Positions 43,231 through 51,829 of a DNA stretch of 64,000 nt are shown here, piece by piece. Under the pieces are notes generated by a model. That model was given only the letters and a program-made list of their open reading frames with translations. It did no database searches and was not told the DNA's origin. Position 1 is the first letter of the stretch. Each line of letters begins with the position of its first letter. A program made the translations under genes and the position numbers. Source of the DNA: UBA964 sp031382085 (GTDB taxonomy: Bacteria > Pseudomonadota > Gammaproteobacteria > Steroidobacterales > Steroidobacteraceae); assembly GCA_031382085.1 (NCBI GenBank), contig JANMYM010000036.1, positions 1 to 64,000 on the forward strand, in the 5' to 3' direction.

Positions 43231-44951
43231 TCCGCAAGGGCTTCGTCGATCTGCCGCACGGCCAGGTGCACTTCCGCTACGCCGGTCAGGGACAGCCGAT
43301 TCTGCTGCTGCATGATTCGCCGCGATCGTCGGCCATGCATGCCGCGCTGATCGAAGAACTGGCCGATGAATTCATGGTGATCGCGCTGGACACGCCGGGC
43401 TATGGTCACTCGAGCCCGCTGCCCGCTGAGTCGCGCCCGGAAATTCCGGATTTTGCGCGCGCGCTGGCCGCAACGCAGGCTGCGCTGGGTATCGAGCGCT
43501 GCGCCATTTACGGATTCCACACCAGCTCCAAGATACTGCTGCAGTTCGCACTCGAGCATCCGCAGCGCGTGGCACTGGCAATTATCGACGGCCTCAATCT
43601 GCCGCCGGGCGGACCCGGCGACGAATTCATAACGCGCTACATGAAACCGCTGACCATCGCGGACGATGGCAGTCACCTCGCGGCCGGCTGGTCCCGGGCA
43701 CGCGAGTTCATGCGTTTTTTCCCGTGGTTCGACAGCAGCCCGCGTTCGAGGCTGAATCAGGATTTTCCCGCGGACGAATACCTGCACGGCTATGCGCTCG
43801 ATCTGCTGACAGCAGGACCACATTTTTCCGACGCTTACAGCGCGGCGATGCGCTATCTCGCGACGCCCCTGGTCAGCGGTGTGCGGGCACCCACGGTTTT
43901 CATGTGCCGATCCAACGATCCTTTGTTTGCGTTTCTCGACTCGCTGCCTGCGCCCTTGCCGGCAGGCTGCCGTATCGAGCGCCTCGCACCCGAGCGCGAC
44001 CGGTGGCAGGCGTTTTTGCGCGAACAGTTCCGCTCAGCGCACTCCAACACCACGCCTGCGGCTTCGCCGGGCCTGGGCCGCACCCGCGCGGCGGACGTGG
44101 CAACGACGGCGGTACAGCGGCGCTACCGCGATGGCACGCACGGGCAATGGCACCTGCGTGAGGCCGGCGGCAGCAGCGGGCGTCCAATCGTGTTGCTGCC
44201 TGAATCCCCGGGATCATCCGCGGGACTGTTGCCTTTGTTAGCCGAGTGCGCCACGACCGGCCGGCCGGTGTGGGCACCCGACCTGCCCGGCCAGGGCGAG
44301 ACAGCCGCGGTCGTGCGGCCAGATGGCAAGCCGCCCGTGCTGTCGGACTTCGTGGATGCGCTGCTCGGTCTGCTAGGGGCCAATACCCGGGAACCGTTGG
44401 ACATCATTACGGCTTTCAGTGCCAGTCCGCTCGCGCTGGCAGCCGCGGCACGCGCGCCCGAGCGGATTCGCAGCGTGGTCTGCGACGGCATTCCCTTGTT
44501 AGGCGCCACGCTGCGCAAGCAGCTCGCGCGTCTCGATTGCCCGCCGCTCACCGTGTCACGGGACGGATCGCATCTGCTCGCCCTGTGGCACCAGTTGCGC
44601 GACCGCGAACTGTGCTGGCCCTGGTACGATCGCAGCGCCGCCGCGATCCGCCGCGTCAAACCGGATCTCGGGGCGTTGCGGATGGACCGCATGACTCTTG
44701 ACCTGGCCCGCCAGCTGCCGCATTACGGCGCACTTAACCGCGCCATCTGGAGCAGCGACTACGCAAGCTTACTGGCCACGGTGCCGCAACCGGTGCTGCT
44801 GTTCAAGGATTCTGGGGATCCTCGCCTGGCAGCCAGTCTCAGGGCGCGACGACGCCTGCCGCTGGGCCAGCTGGTGCAGCGCCCGGATTCGGCGGCCAAA
44901 TTGCTGGCAGCTGTTGGCAAGTTCTGGAGATCCATTGATGCAGCAAGCTGA
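43227..44951 (+). CDS. Tandem alpha/beta-hydrolase-fold protein with altered nucleophile
   Basis: The 574-residue protein holds two alpha/beta-hydrolase domains (residues ~1-270 and ~295-570) that look like a duplication. Both have an HxSPxSS-like oxyanion loop (LHDSPRSS at 29-35; LPESPGSS at 325-331). Where Ser of GxSxG is expected, domain 1 has GFHTS with His98, and domain 2 has AFSAS with Ser398. The usual C-terminal catalytic His is not evident in either. The single-domain protein at 61211 is of the same type (GSHTG). Hydrolysis by the usual triad is therefore doubtful for domain 1; a lyase, oxygenase-like or binding role is possible. Confidence 0.75.
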   Translation: MIRKGFVDLPHGQVHFRYAGQGQPILLLHDSPRSSAMHAALIEELADEFMVIALDTPGYGHSSPLPAESRPEIPDFARALAATQAALGIERCAIYGFHTSSKILLQFALEHPQRVALAIIDGLNLPPGGPGDEFITRYMKPLTIADDGSHLAAGWSRAREFMRFFPWFDSSPRSRLNQDFPADEYLHGYALDLLTAGPHFSDAYSAAMRYLATPLVSGVRAPTVFMCRSNDPLFAFLDSLPAPLPAGCRIERLAPERDRWQAFLREQFRSAHSNTTPAASPGLGRTRAADVATTAVQRRYRDGTHGQWHLREAGGSSGRPIVLLPESPGSSAGLLPLLAECATTGRPVWAPDLPGQGETAAVVRPDGKPPVLSDFVDALLGLLGANTREPLDIITAFSASPLALAAAARAPERIRSVVCDGIPLLGATLRKQLARLDCPPLTVSRDGSHLLALWHQLRDRELCWPWYDRSAAAIRRVKPDLGALRMDRMTLDLARQLPHYGALNRAIWSSDYASLLATVPQPVLLFKDSGDPRLAASLRARRRLPLGQLVQRPDSAAKLLAAVGKFWRSIDAAS

Positions 44952-46521
44952 CGTCGCTGCGGCCAGGCGCGTCTTCATGCTCCTGCTGTTAGGCAGCCTG
45001 TGCGGCGATTTCAGCCAGGCCGCTGGCGATGCCGCCTGCAAAGCGCTGCTGCAACGAGATTTTGGCCAGACGCTCGACGCACCGACCCGGTTGACCGCCG
45101 CGGCGCTGGTCGAACCCAGCGCTGGCGTTCCGGCGCATTGCAAACTGGAAGGCCATGTCGCGCCGCAGGTGGGCCTCGAACTGCGGCTGCCGGCGTCCAA
45201 CTGGAACGGCAAGCTGCTGACCCAGGGCTGCGGCGCCATGTGCGGCATGATGTTAGGTTCGGAAGCCTGCGCCGAAGCGGTGTCGCGCGGCTATGCCTGC
45301 GTCACCACGGACATGGGACATCGCAGCCTGCCATACGATGGCAAGTGGGCCTATAACAACCCGGTCGCCGAAATCGATCTGGGGCATCGCGCAACCCACG
45401 TGGCGACGCTGGCCGCCAGGGCGGTCGTCGGGGCCTATTACTCGGCGGCGCCCAAACGCTCCTACTATCGCGGCTGCTCGACCGGTGGCCGGCAGGCGCT
45501 GGTGGCCGCGCAGCGCTATCCCTACGACTACGACGGCATAATCGGTGGCGCCATCGTGTTCTATCAATTGATGGGTCCGCCGCTGCAATTGTTCTGGGGC
45601 TCCACGGTGAACCTCGACCGCCAGGGCAAGCCGCTACTCGATGTGGCCAAACTCCCCATGCTGGCGAAAGCCGTTTTGGCAGCCTGCGATGCTAACGACG
45701 GCGTCAAGGACGGCGTCATCGACAATCCTTTGCAATGCCAGTTCAAACCCGAGAGTCTGCGCTGTGGCGCGCAGGTTGGCGCCGAGTGCCTGACCGATGC
45801 CGAGGTTACTGTGGTCCAGAAGATGTACGCCGGACCAATGACGTCGCAGGGCGTGAAGATAATGCCGAGCGGCCAGCTGCCGGGTTCCGAGCTCGCCTGG
45901 GACAGTTATTTTCGCGGCGGCAAGGCCTCGCCGAATTATGGTTTCGGCGTGGAGATCCTGCGCTACCTGGCATTCCCGACCGACCCGGGTCCGACCTACG
46001 ACCTGACCGACTTTAACTGGGATCGCGATCCGCAGCGCATGAGCCTGTCGATGTTTTCGGCCGGCAATCCCGACCTGACATTGTTCCGCAATGCTGGCGG
46101 CAAGCTGCTGATGTTTCACGGCCTCGCGGACCCGGCGATTTTCGCCACCTCGACGATCGCCTACTACGAACTCGCGACGCGCACGATGGGCGGCCGCAAG
46201 GACATGGACGCATTTGCGCGCCTGTTTCTACTTCCCGGCCTGTACCACTGCCGCGGCGGGCCGGGCACCAACTATGCCGATATGTTAGGCGCGCTGGAAC
46301 AGTGGGTGGAGCATGATGCGGCGCCGGACATGATCATGGGCTATCACCAGAACAACGATGCACGCGGCCCAGTAGACCCACCCATAGGCTTTGAGCCGAA
46401 ATCCGCTGATTTCAGCCGTCCAATTTTTCCTTATCCAGATCGTGCCGTATACAAAGGTACGGGTGACTGGAAGGATCCTGGCAATTATCGGCGCCGCCCA
46501 GCCAGCGGTCATTTCCCGTAG
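44938..46521 (+). CDS. Tannase/feruloyl esterase family protein, secreted
   Basis: The ATG at 44938 gives 527 residues with a signal peptide ending near residue 29. The longer frame from 44698 is a shadow. The tannase-family set CS-D-HC is complete: Cys180-Ser181 in RGCSTGGRQ, Asp398 in HGLADPAIF, and His437-Cys438 in GLYHCRGG. A calcium-binding-type loop DANDGVKDGVIDNPLQC also fits. It would hydrolyse gallate or hydroxycinnamate esters outside the cytosol, feeding aromatic acids to this locus. It overlaps the preceding gene by 14 bases. Confidence 0.9.
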   Translation: MQQADVAAARRVFMLLLLGSLCGDFSQAAGDAACKALLQRDFGQTLDAPTRLTAAALVEPSAGVPAHCKLEGHVAPQVGLELRLPASNWNGKLLTQGCGAMCGMMLGSEACAEAVSRGYACVTTDMGHRSLPYDGKWAYNNPVAEIDLGHRATHVATLAARAVVGAYYSAAPKRSYYRGCSTGGRQALVAAQRYPYDYDGIIGGAIVFYQLMGPPLQLFWGSTVNLDRQGKPLLDVAKLPMLAKAVLAACDANDGVKDGVIDNPLQCQFKPESLRCGAQVGAECLTDAEVTVVQKMYAGPMTSQGVKIMPSGQLPGSELAWDSYFRGGKASPNYGFGVEILRYLAFPTDPGPTYDLTDFNWDRDPQRMSLSMFSAGNPDLTLFRNAGGKLLMFHGLADPAIFATSTIAYYELATRTMGGRKDMDAFARLFLLPGLYHCRGGPGTNYADMLGALEQWVEHDAAPDMIMGYHQNNDARGPVDPPIGFEPKSADFSRPIFPYPDRAVYKGTGDWKDPGNYRRRPASGHFP

Positions 46522-46531
46522 AATTCGCGCC

Positions 46532-46879
46532 ATGCAAATTCAAAGAATTGGCTCCGGAATCCGGATGTCACAGGGTGTGGTCGCGGGCAGCGTGGTCTAT
46601 ATTGCCGGACAGGTCGCTGACGACACCAGCGCCGATGTCAAAGGCCAGACTGCGCAGGTGCTTGCAAAAATTGATGCAGTGTTAGCCAAGGCGGGTAGCA
46701 GCAAGTCACAATTGCTGTCGGCCACCATCTATCTCAAGGACATGGCGGATTTCGCGGCCATGAACCAGATCTGGGACGCCTGGGTCGCGGTTGACGGCAA
46801 GCCGGCACGGGCGACGGTCCAGGCGGCACTGGCAACACCGCACTATCTGGTGGAAATCCAGGCGGTTGCCGCGCTGTAG
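46532..46879 (+). CDS. RidA family (YjgF/YER057c) protein
   Basis: The ATG at 46532 gives 115 residues. Conserved RidA features are SQGVVAGSVVYIAGQVADD, GQTAQVLAKIDAVLAKAGSSKSQLLSATIYLKDMADFAAMNQIWDAW and PARATVQAALATPHYLVEIQAVAA, the last containing the Arg that binds the imine/enamine carboxylate. RidA proteins remove reactive enamines, formed for example during amine or amino acid breakdown. It follows the tannase gene by 10 bases and is convergent with the next gene. Confidence 0.92.
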   Translation: MQIQRIGSGIRMSQGVVAGSVVYIAGQVADDTSADVKGQTAQVLAKIDAVLAKAGSSKSQLLSATIYLKDMADFAAMNQIWDAWVAVDGKPARATVQAALATPHYLVEIQAVAAL

Positions 46880-46938
46880 ATCGCGCTGCCGGCCAAGCCG
46901 TGACCTGATAAATTCCGCCGTGCCGAGGAACGTGGTGA

Positions 46939-47952
46939 CTAACTGCGCTCGGGCCCGATGCGCACCAGCGCCTTGCCGAAATTGCCGCCACGCATGAGCC
47001 GGCAAAAGGCCTCGGGCGCCGCCGCCAGCGGTTCGGCAATATCCTCGCGATAGTGGAACTTGCCTTCACGAATCCACCCGGAAATCACGCGGCTCATCTC
47101 CGCCATGCGTTGCAGGTGGTCATAAACGACGAGACCCTTCAGGGTCGCACGGGCGCCGACCACCGGCCCCAGCCACGGCCCCGGCGGCGGCGTATCCATG
47201 CTGTAGGCTTCGATCATGCCGCAGAGCACGATCCGCGCACCTAACGCCAGATTGCGAATCACGGCCTGCAGCGTGTCGCCGGCGACGTTGTCGAAGTAAA
47301 CGTTTATGCCGTCAGGACACGCCGCTTTCAGCGACTTTGTGAGGTCGCCCCGCTTGTAATTGACGCAATCTGCAAACCCCAACTCCTTGATTGCATACGC
47401 GCACTTTTCATCGCTGCCCGCAATTCCGACCACGCGCGCACCCATGTGCCGCGCAATTTGCCCCGCAGTTGAACCGACCGGGCCCGTGCACGCTGACACT
47501 ACAAAAGTTTCGCCGGGCTTCGGCTCGCCTAACACGACCGTGCCAGCCCAGCCAGTCAGGCCGGGCATGCCCAGCACGCCCAGCGCCGAACCTAACGGCG
47601 CCTGCGCAGTATCAAGCTTGCGCACGCCCTGCCCCGACGACAGCGCATATTGCTGCCAGCCGTTACGCACCGCGACATAGTCCCCGGCGCGAAACTCCGG
47701 GTTGCGTGAGTCCATGACCTGCGCAACTGTTTCCCCCACCATCACATCGCCAGGCGCCAGCCGGTCTGCGTAGACCTGGCTGTTTTTCATCACATTGCGA
47801 TAGTAGGGATCCAATGACAGGTAAATACTCCGGGACAGGAACTGTCCCGGGCCCGGCGTTGGGATTGCGGTTTCATCGGCGCCGAAATCCTCAAGCACGG
47901 GCAGCCCACGAGGGACCCGTGCCATCAGAATGCGCCGATTGCGATCCGGCAT
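46939..47952 (-). CDS. NADP-dependent medium-chain oxidoreductase (CurA/LTB4DH-like)
   Basis: The 337-residue protein has the zinc-free MDR pattern of prostaglandin/leukotriene reductases. RSIYLSLDPYYRNVM lies near residues 41-55, then GMPGLTGWAGTVVLGEPKPGETFVVSACTGPVGSTAGQIAR (cofactor binding), NYKRGDLTKSLKAACPDGINVYFDNVAGD and CGMIEAYS. It reduces activated carbon-carbon double bonds with NADPH. It is the last gene of the eleven-gene minus-strand run, 14 bases after the peroxiredoxin gene. Confidence 0.9.
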   Translation of the reverse strand: MPDRNRRILMARVPRGLPVLEDFGADETAIPTPGPGQFLSRSIYLSLDPYYRNVMKNSQVYADRLAPGDVMVGETVAQVMDSRNPEFRAGDYVAVRNGWQQYALSSGQGVRKLDTAQAPLGSALGVLGMPGLTGWAGTVVLGEPKPGETFVVSACTGPVGSTAGQIARHMGARVVGIAGSDEKCAYAIKELGFADCVNYKRGDLTKSLKAACPDGINVYFDNVAGDTLQAVIRNLALGARIVLCGMIEAYSMDTPPPGPWLGPVVGARATLKGLVVYDHLQRMAEMSRVISGWIREGKFHYREDIAEPLAAAPEAFCRLMRGGNFGKALVRIGPERS

Positions 47953-47966
47953 GTGTGCCGCGCCGT

Positions 47967-48446
47967 TTATAGCTGCTTCAACAGGTATTCAGCCGCGGAC
48001 ACTTCGAACTTGCCCGGCGCTTCGATATTCACGTGCCTGGCAACGCCGTTGTCGACCACGATCGCAAAACGTTGACCACGCATGCCCATGCCGAAGCCAC
48101 GGCCGTCCATTTCCAGGCCTAACGCGCGGGAGTAGTCACCGTTGCCATCTGCCAGCATCATGACTTTGTCGCCGGTATTCGAGGCCTTGCCCCAGGCGCC
48201 CATGACGAAGGCATCGTTGACCGCCATGCAGGCAACGCTGTAGCCCTTGGCCTTGAATTCGGTGGCGTGATTCACGAATCCCGGCAGATGCTTGGCATCG
48301 CAGGTCGGCGTGAATGCGCCCGGCACTGAAAACAGCACCACTTTCTTGTCCTTGAACAGCTCGTCGGACGTCACCGTCGCCATGCCGTCCTTGCCGATCA
48401 TCTTGAAACTGCCCGTAGGCATGGTCTCGCCCGCTTTGATAGTCAT
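47967..48446 (-). CDS. Peroxiredoxin, Prx5 type
   Basis: The 159-residue protein contains VLFSVPGAFTPTCDAKHLPGF with peroxidatic Cys49, the Prx5/AhpC-TSA signature (PGAFTPTC). Further on are DAFVMGAWGKAS and MRGQRFAIVVDNGVARHVNIEAPGKFEVSAAEYLL. It reduces hydrogen peroxide and organic peroxides, probably with glutaredoxin or thioredoxin. In this operon it may protect oxygen-handling enzymes (inference). Confidence 0.93.
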   Translation of the reverse strand: MTIKAGETMPTGSFKMIGKDGMATVTSDELFKDKKVVLFSVPGAFTPTCDAKHLPGFVNHATEFKAKGYSVACMAVNDAFVMGAWGKASNTGDKVMMLADGNGDYSRALGLEMDGRGFGMGMRGQRFAIVVDNGVARHVNIEAPGKFEVSAAEYLLKQL

Positions 48447-48488
48447 AGTCGTCTCTCTCTGTGGTTATCGATCAGGTTGGTGGCTGGA

Positions 48489-50027
48489 TCATCCGGAATA
48501 CGGACGATGCAGGTACTGGCCGCGCGCCGGTCCCACCGACTTGCCATTGTTCCATATCAACTGGCCCCGCAGGTAGGTACTGTCGATAGTCGCCGACATT
48601 TCCATGCCTTCGAAGACCGAAAAGCCCTGCGATGACTTCGATAATTTACCGCTGGCGACAAAGCTCTTTTTTGGGTCGACGAGCACGACGTCGGCATCCA
48701 AGCCGGGCGCCAGATCGCCTTTGGAATGCAGTCCAAAACGTCGTGCAGGCGCCCAGGACGTAAGCTCAGCCATGCGGTTGTAGCTCAGGCCCCGCGGCTT
48801 GCCTTCGGTGATCAGGGCCGGGAGCATGAACTCCGTGCCACCGAAGCCAGATTTCGCCATGAATACGTTGTCCTGCAGGCCGTGCTTGGATTCTTCCTTG
48901 CAGCAGGCGTGATCCGAACAGACCCAATCGAGTTCGCGATCTAACAAGGACTGCCAAAGGTACTCAACATCGGCACGCGAGCGAATCGGCGGGTTGACCT
49001 TCGCCTGATTGCCGATCTTGCTGTTGTAATCCAGGCACAGGTGCCCGATGGTCACTTCGCGACGGAAGTTCACGTGCGGGAACGCCTTCTTCATGGCCTT
49101 GGCGGCTTCGACCGCCTTGCGCGATGTCAGGTGCAGCAGGTTGATGTTCGGGCAGTTGGTTTCGTTGGCGAGATAACTCGCGATCGAAATCGCCAGACCT
49201 TCTGAATGTGGCGGCCGCGCGGCACTGTAGGCGCGCAGTCCTGTCAGCGGCTCGCAGTCGACACAGCTCGGATCCATCGTATGACCATAGAGGTAGGTGT
49301 CAAGATCAGTGACCTTCGCGCCGGCTTCGACCATCCTGGTGTAGGCGCTGAGGATTTCCGCAAGTTCGCAGTGCAGCGACAGCGAGATTGAGTCCTTGAT
49401 CCTGGGATTCATCGCCATCGCACGCTGCACACCACGCATGACAAATTCGAAATGCGCGATGTCGTATTTCTCGTTCTTGTCGATCATCAGAAATTCGTGC
49501 TGTGAGTTAGACGCGCCGTGCAGGCCATAACCGCCATAAAACATGAAAATCTTGAATGATGTGACGCCGTACTTGTTGATCAGCATGTCGATCTCGCCGA
49601 TATGGCGGCGATCGAGGGGCGCGAGATGATACGCGTAATCCACATGAAACTTGCCGCGCGAGATTTCGAGTACTTCCGGGTACACATCCGCGTAAGGACC
49701 GCCCTTCTGCATGTAGTAGCCGCCGGTGCGCATGTAGTTGAGACTGGAGGTAACACCGCCCTGCGCGGCCGCCAGGCTCTCGGTGACTGCGTCCTCAGCT
49801 AACGGCGCGTAAATGCCGCAATGCATGTGCGGATCGACCAGACCCGGGAATGCGAGCCGTCCTTTGCCGTCCACGACTTCACGCGCATCGGCAGTCTTGA
49901 GGCCCACAGCAATTTTCTTGATCTTGCCGCCGACGATCGCGATGTCGGCTTTCGGGGTCGCGGACTTGCGCGGCCTCACGAGCTTTACGTTTTTGATCAG
50001 GAGATCATATTTCTTGGTGTCGCCCAT
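48489..50027 (-). CDS. Dihydropyrimidinase/allantoinase-like amidohydrolase
   Basis: The ATG at 50027 gives 512 residues (the frame opens four codons earlier). It has the amidohydrolase metal motif DPHMHCG (His67, His69), a likely carbamylated Lys159 in YGVTSFKIFMFYGG, LHCE and the late CSDHAC Asp. SSxLNYM and long insertions differ from standard dihydropyrimidinase. It probably opens a cyclic amide or ureide, or acts as a related decarboxylase. It is adjacent to a TRAP permease pair (4-base gap), which likely imports its substrate. Confidence 0.88.
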   Translation of the reverse strand: MGDTKKYDLLIKNVKLVRPRKSATPKADIAIVGGKIKKIAVGLKTADAREVVDGKGRLAFPGLVDPHMHCGIYAPLAEDAVTESLAAAQGGVTSSLNYMRTGGYYMQKGGPYADVYPEVLEISRGKFHVDYAYHLAPLDRRHIGEIDMLINKYGVTSFKIFMFYGGYGLHGASNSQHEFLMIDKNEKYDIAHFEFVMRGVQRAMAMNPRIKDSISLSLHCELAEILSAYTRMVEAGAKVTDLDTYLYGHTMDPSCVDCEPLTGLRAYSAARPPHSEGLAISIASYLANETNCPNINLLHLTSRKAVEAAKAMKKAFPHVNFRREVTIGHLCLDYNSKIGNQAKVNPPIRSRADVEYLWQSLLDRELDWVCSDHACCKEESKHGLQDNVFMAKSGFGGTEFMLPALITEGKPRGLSYNRMAELTSWAPARRFGLHSKGDLAPGLDADVVLVDPKKSFVASGKLSKSSQGFSVFEGMEMSATIDSTYLRGQLIWNNGKSVGPARGQYLHRPYSG

Positions 50028-50031
50028 AAAT

Positions 50032-51291
50032 TCATCCAATCAGGAATAAAGACAGTCTTGGCCAGAATGACACGACAATCAGCCCAACCATCATCAGCAG
50101 TATGAAGGGCAGGACCGCGCGACAAATAAATCCGAAACTCTCGCGAAACGCGGTCATCGCGACAATCAGGTTGAGACCCATCGGCGGAGTCAGATAACCA
50201 ATTTCGAGATTGACCGTCATCATTATGCCGAAATGCACAGGATGCAGGCCCTGTGACTCGGCCACTGGCTGCAGAATGGGCGCTAGCAGCAGGATTGCCG
50301 AGCCGATGTCCATCAGGCACCCGACCACCAGCAGCAGTGCGTTGCTGACCAGCAGGAACCCCGTTGGCCCGGAAATCAGCGACTCAAGTTGGCCAACCAC
50401 CATTTGCGGCACTTGTTGATAGACCAGCAGCTTGTTTATTGACAGCGCCATCATCAGGACGGGAAACAAGCCGCCCATGAGCCGCGATGTGTCCAGGACG
50501 ACGCCCTTCAGGGCGCGCCAGTTCAAGTGACGGTAAACAACCAATTCGACAAACAGCGCATACACCGATGCGACCGCCGCCGACTCCGTGGCGGTGAATT
50601 TGCCGGAGTAGATGCCACCCAGGATGATGATCGGCATCAGCAGCGCCCAGGTGCCCTCGCGCAGCGCCACGCGGATTTCCACGCCGTCCCAGCGCTTGTC
50701 GCGCAGCTGCCACTGGGTCGCCAGCGAATACGCCGTCAGCAATGCGAGCAGCAGCAATCCTGGACCAACGCCCGCGAGAAACAACTCCGCGATCGAGGTC
50801 CCGGTCATGACGCCATACAGAATCAGCGGGATCGACGGCGGGATGATGATCCCCAGCGTCGCGCCGGCGCATAGCAGGCCTAACGAAAAAGACTTGCTAT
50901 ACCCGCCCGCCAGTAGCGCCGGATACATGATGCTGCCAACAGCTAACAGCGTGACCGCGCTGGAGCCGACGATGGCCGCAAACACGCCGCAGGACAGACA
51001 GGTTGCGACCGCGAGTCCCGCCGGCACCGCTGCGGTCAGCGCGCGCATTATGCGCACCAGGCGCCGCGCCATCGCGCCCTCGGCCATCAATTGCCCGGCC
51101 AGCATGTAGAGCGGTATCGCGATCAACACGTCTTTCTGCAGCTCGTCCCAGCCGTCCAGAATGACGTTGCTGACTTGACCGCCACCCACTGTGAGGTACA
51201 GGTAGATTGCGGCTGCGGCCAGCACGACAACCAGGTATTGCCGCAGCCACAGCAGCACAAACACCAGCGCAATCAGGCCGAGGGCCATCAT
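50032..51291 (-). CDS. TRAP transporter large permease (DctM)
   Basis: The ATG at 51291 gives 419 residues. The frame continues upstream to 51564, inside the dctQ-like gene. It has about twelve hydrophobic segments with the DctM pattern IAIPLYMLAGQLMAEG (near residues 54-69), GIIIPPSIPLILYG and ILLLAPILQPVAESQGLHPVHFGIMMTVNLEIGYLTPPMGLNLIV. It is the sodium-coupled channel subunit. It overlaps the small subunit gene by four bases. No periplasmic DctP receptor gene is in the window. Confidence 0.93.
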   Translation of the reverse strand: MMALGLIALVFVLLWLRQYLVVVLAAAAIYLYLTVGGGQVSNVILDGWDELQKDVLIAIPLYMLAGQLMAEGAMARRLVRIMRALTAAVPAGLAVATCLSCGVFAAIVGSSAVTLLAVGSIMYPALLAGGYSKSFSLGLLCAGATLGIIIPPSIPLILYGVMTGTSIAELFLAGVGPGLLLLALLTAYSLATQWQLRDKRWDGVEIRVALREGTWALLMPIIILGGIYSGKFTATESAAVASVYALFVELVVYRHLNWRALKGVVLDTSRLMGGLFPVLMMALSINKLLVYQQVPQMVVGQLESLISGPTGFLLVSNALLLVVGCLMDIGSAILLLAPILQPVAESQGLHPVHFGIMMTVNLEIGYLTPPMGLNLIVAMTAFRESFGFICRAVLPFILLMMVGLIVVSFWPRLSLFLIG

Positions 51292-51818
51292 GCGCGCGGT
51301 GCCTCGCTGGTCTCGTCGCGTTCCTGCGGCCGAAGCACCGGATACAGCGCGAACAGGGCATGCTTGAATGTCGCAAATCCAAGCGCGACCGGCATGCACA
51401 GCTGAAAGATCCAGATCGGCCAGCGCAGCACACTGTTGCTGTCGCCAAGCTGGCGCGTGTCGGCAACGACCCGCGTGGCGATTACCGCCAGCAGCAGAAA
51501 TCCGGCTGCTGTCAGCAGCTCCTGCACGCGCGGCAGCCATGAATTCCAGCTTGCCCGGACCCACGAGTCCATGAACCTGGGCCGCAGGTGCGATCCCTGG
51601 CTCGATGCAATGCCGATGCCTAACATCGACAGCCAGATGTTGGCGTAGATGCCGACATCACGAGACCACAGCAGCCCGCTGCCGGTAATCGTGCGCAGTG
51701 CAACGTCGGCAAATGTCACCAGAATCAGGGTCGCGAACGCTGTCAGCAACACTGCGGTTTCCAACGCCAGCATTTTTTGCAGGCATCGTCGGGCCCAGGC
51801 GGCGTCAGCGGATTTCAA
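51288..51818 (-). CDS. TRAP transporter small permease (DctQ)
   Basis: The 176-residue protein has four hydrophobic helices and the DctQ features LLTAFATLILVTFADVALRTITGSGLLWSRDVGIYANIWLSMLGIGIASSQGSHLRPRF (residues ~24-82). It scaffolds the large permease. It lies 11 bases after the SUMF1-like gene. Confidence 0.9.
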   Translation of the reverse strand: MKSADAAWARRCLQKMLALETAVLLTAFATLILVTFADVALRTITGSGLLWSRDVGIYANIWLSMLGIGIASSQGSHLRPRFMDSWVRASWNSWLPRVQELLTAAGFLLLAVIATRVVADTRQLGDSNSVLRWPIWIFQLCMPVALGFATFKHALFALYPVLRPQERDETSEAPRA

Positions 51819-51829
51819 GCGGCTTCCGA

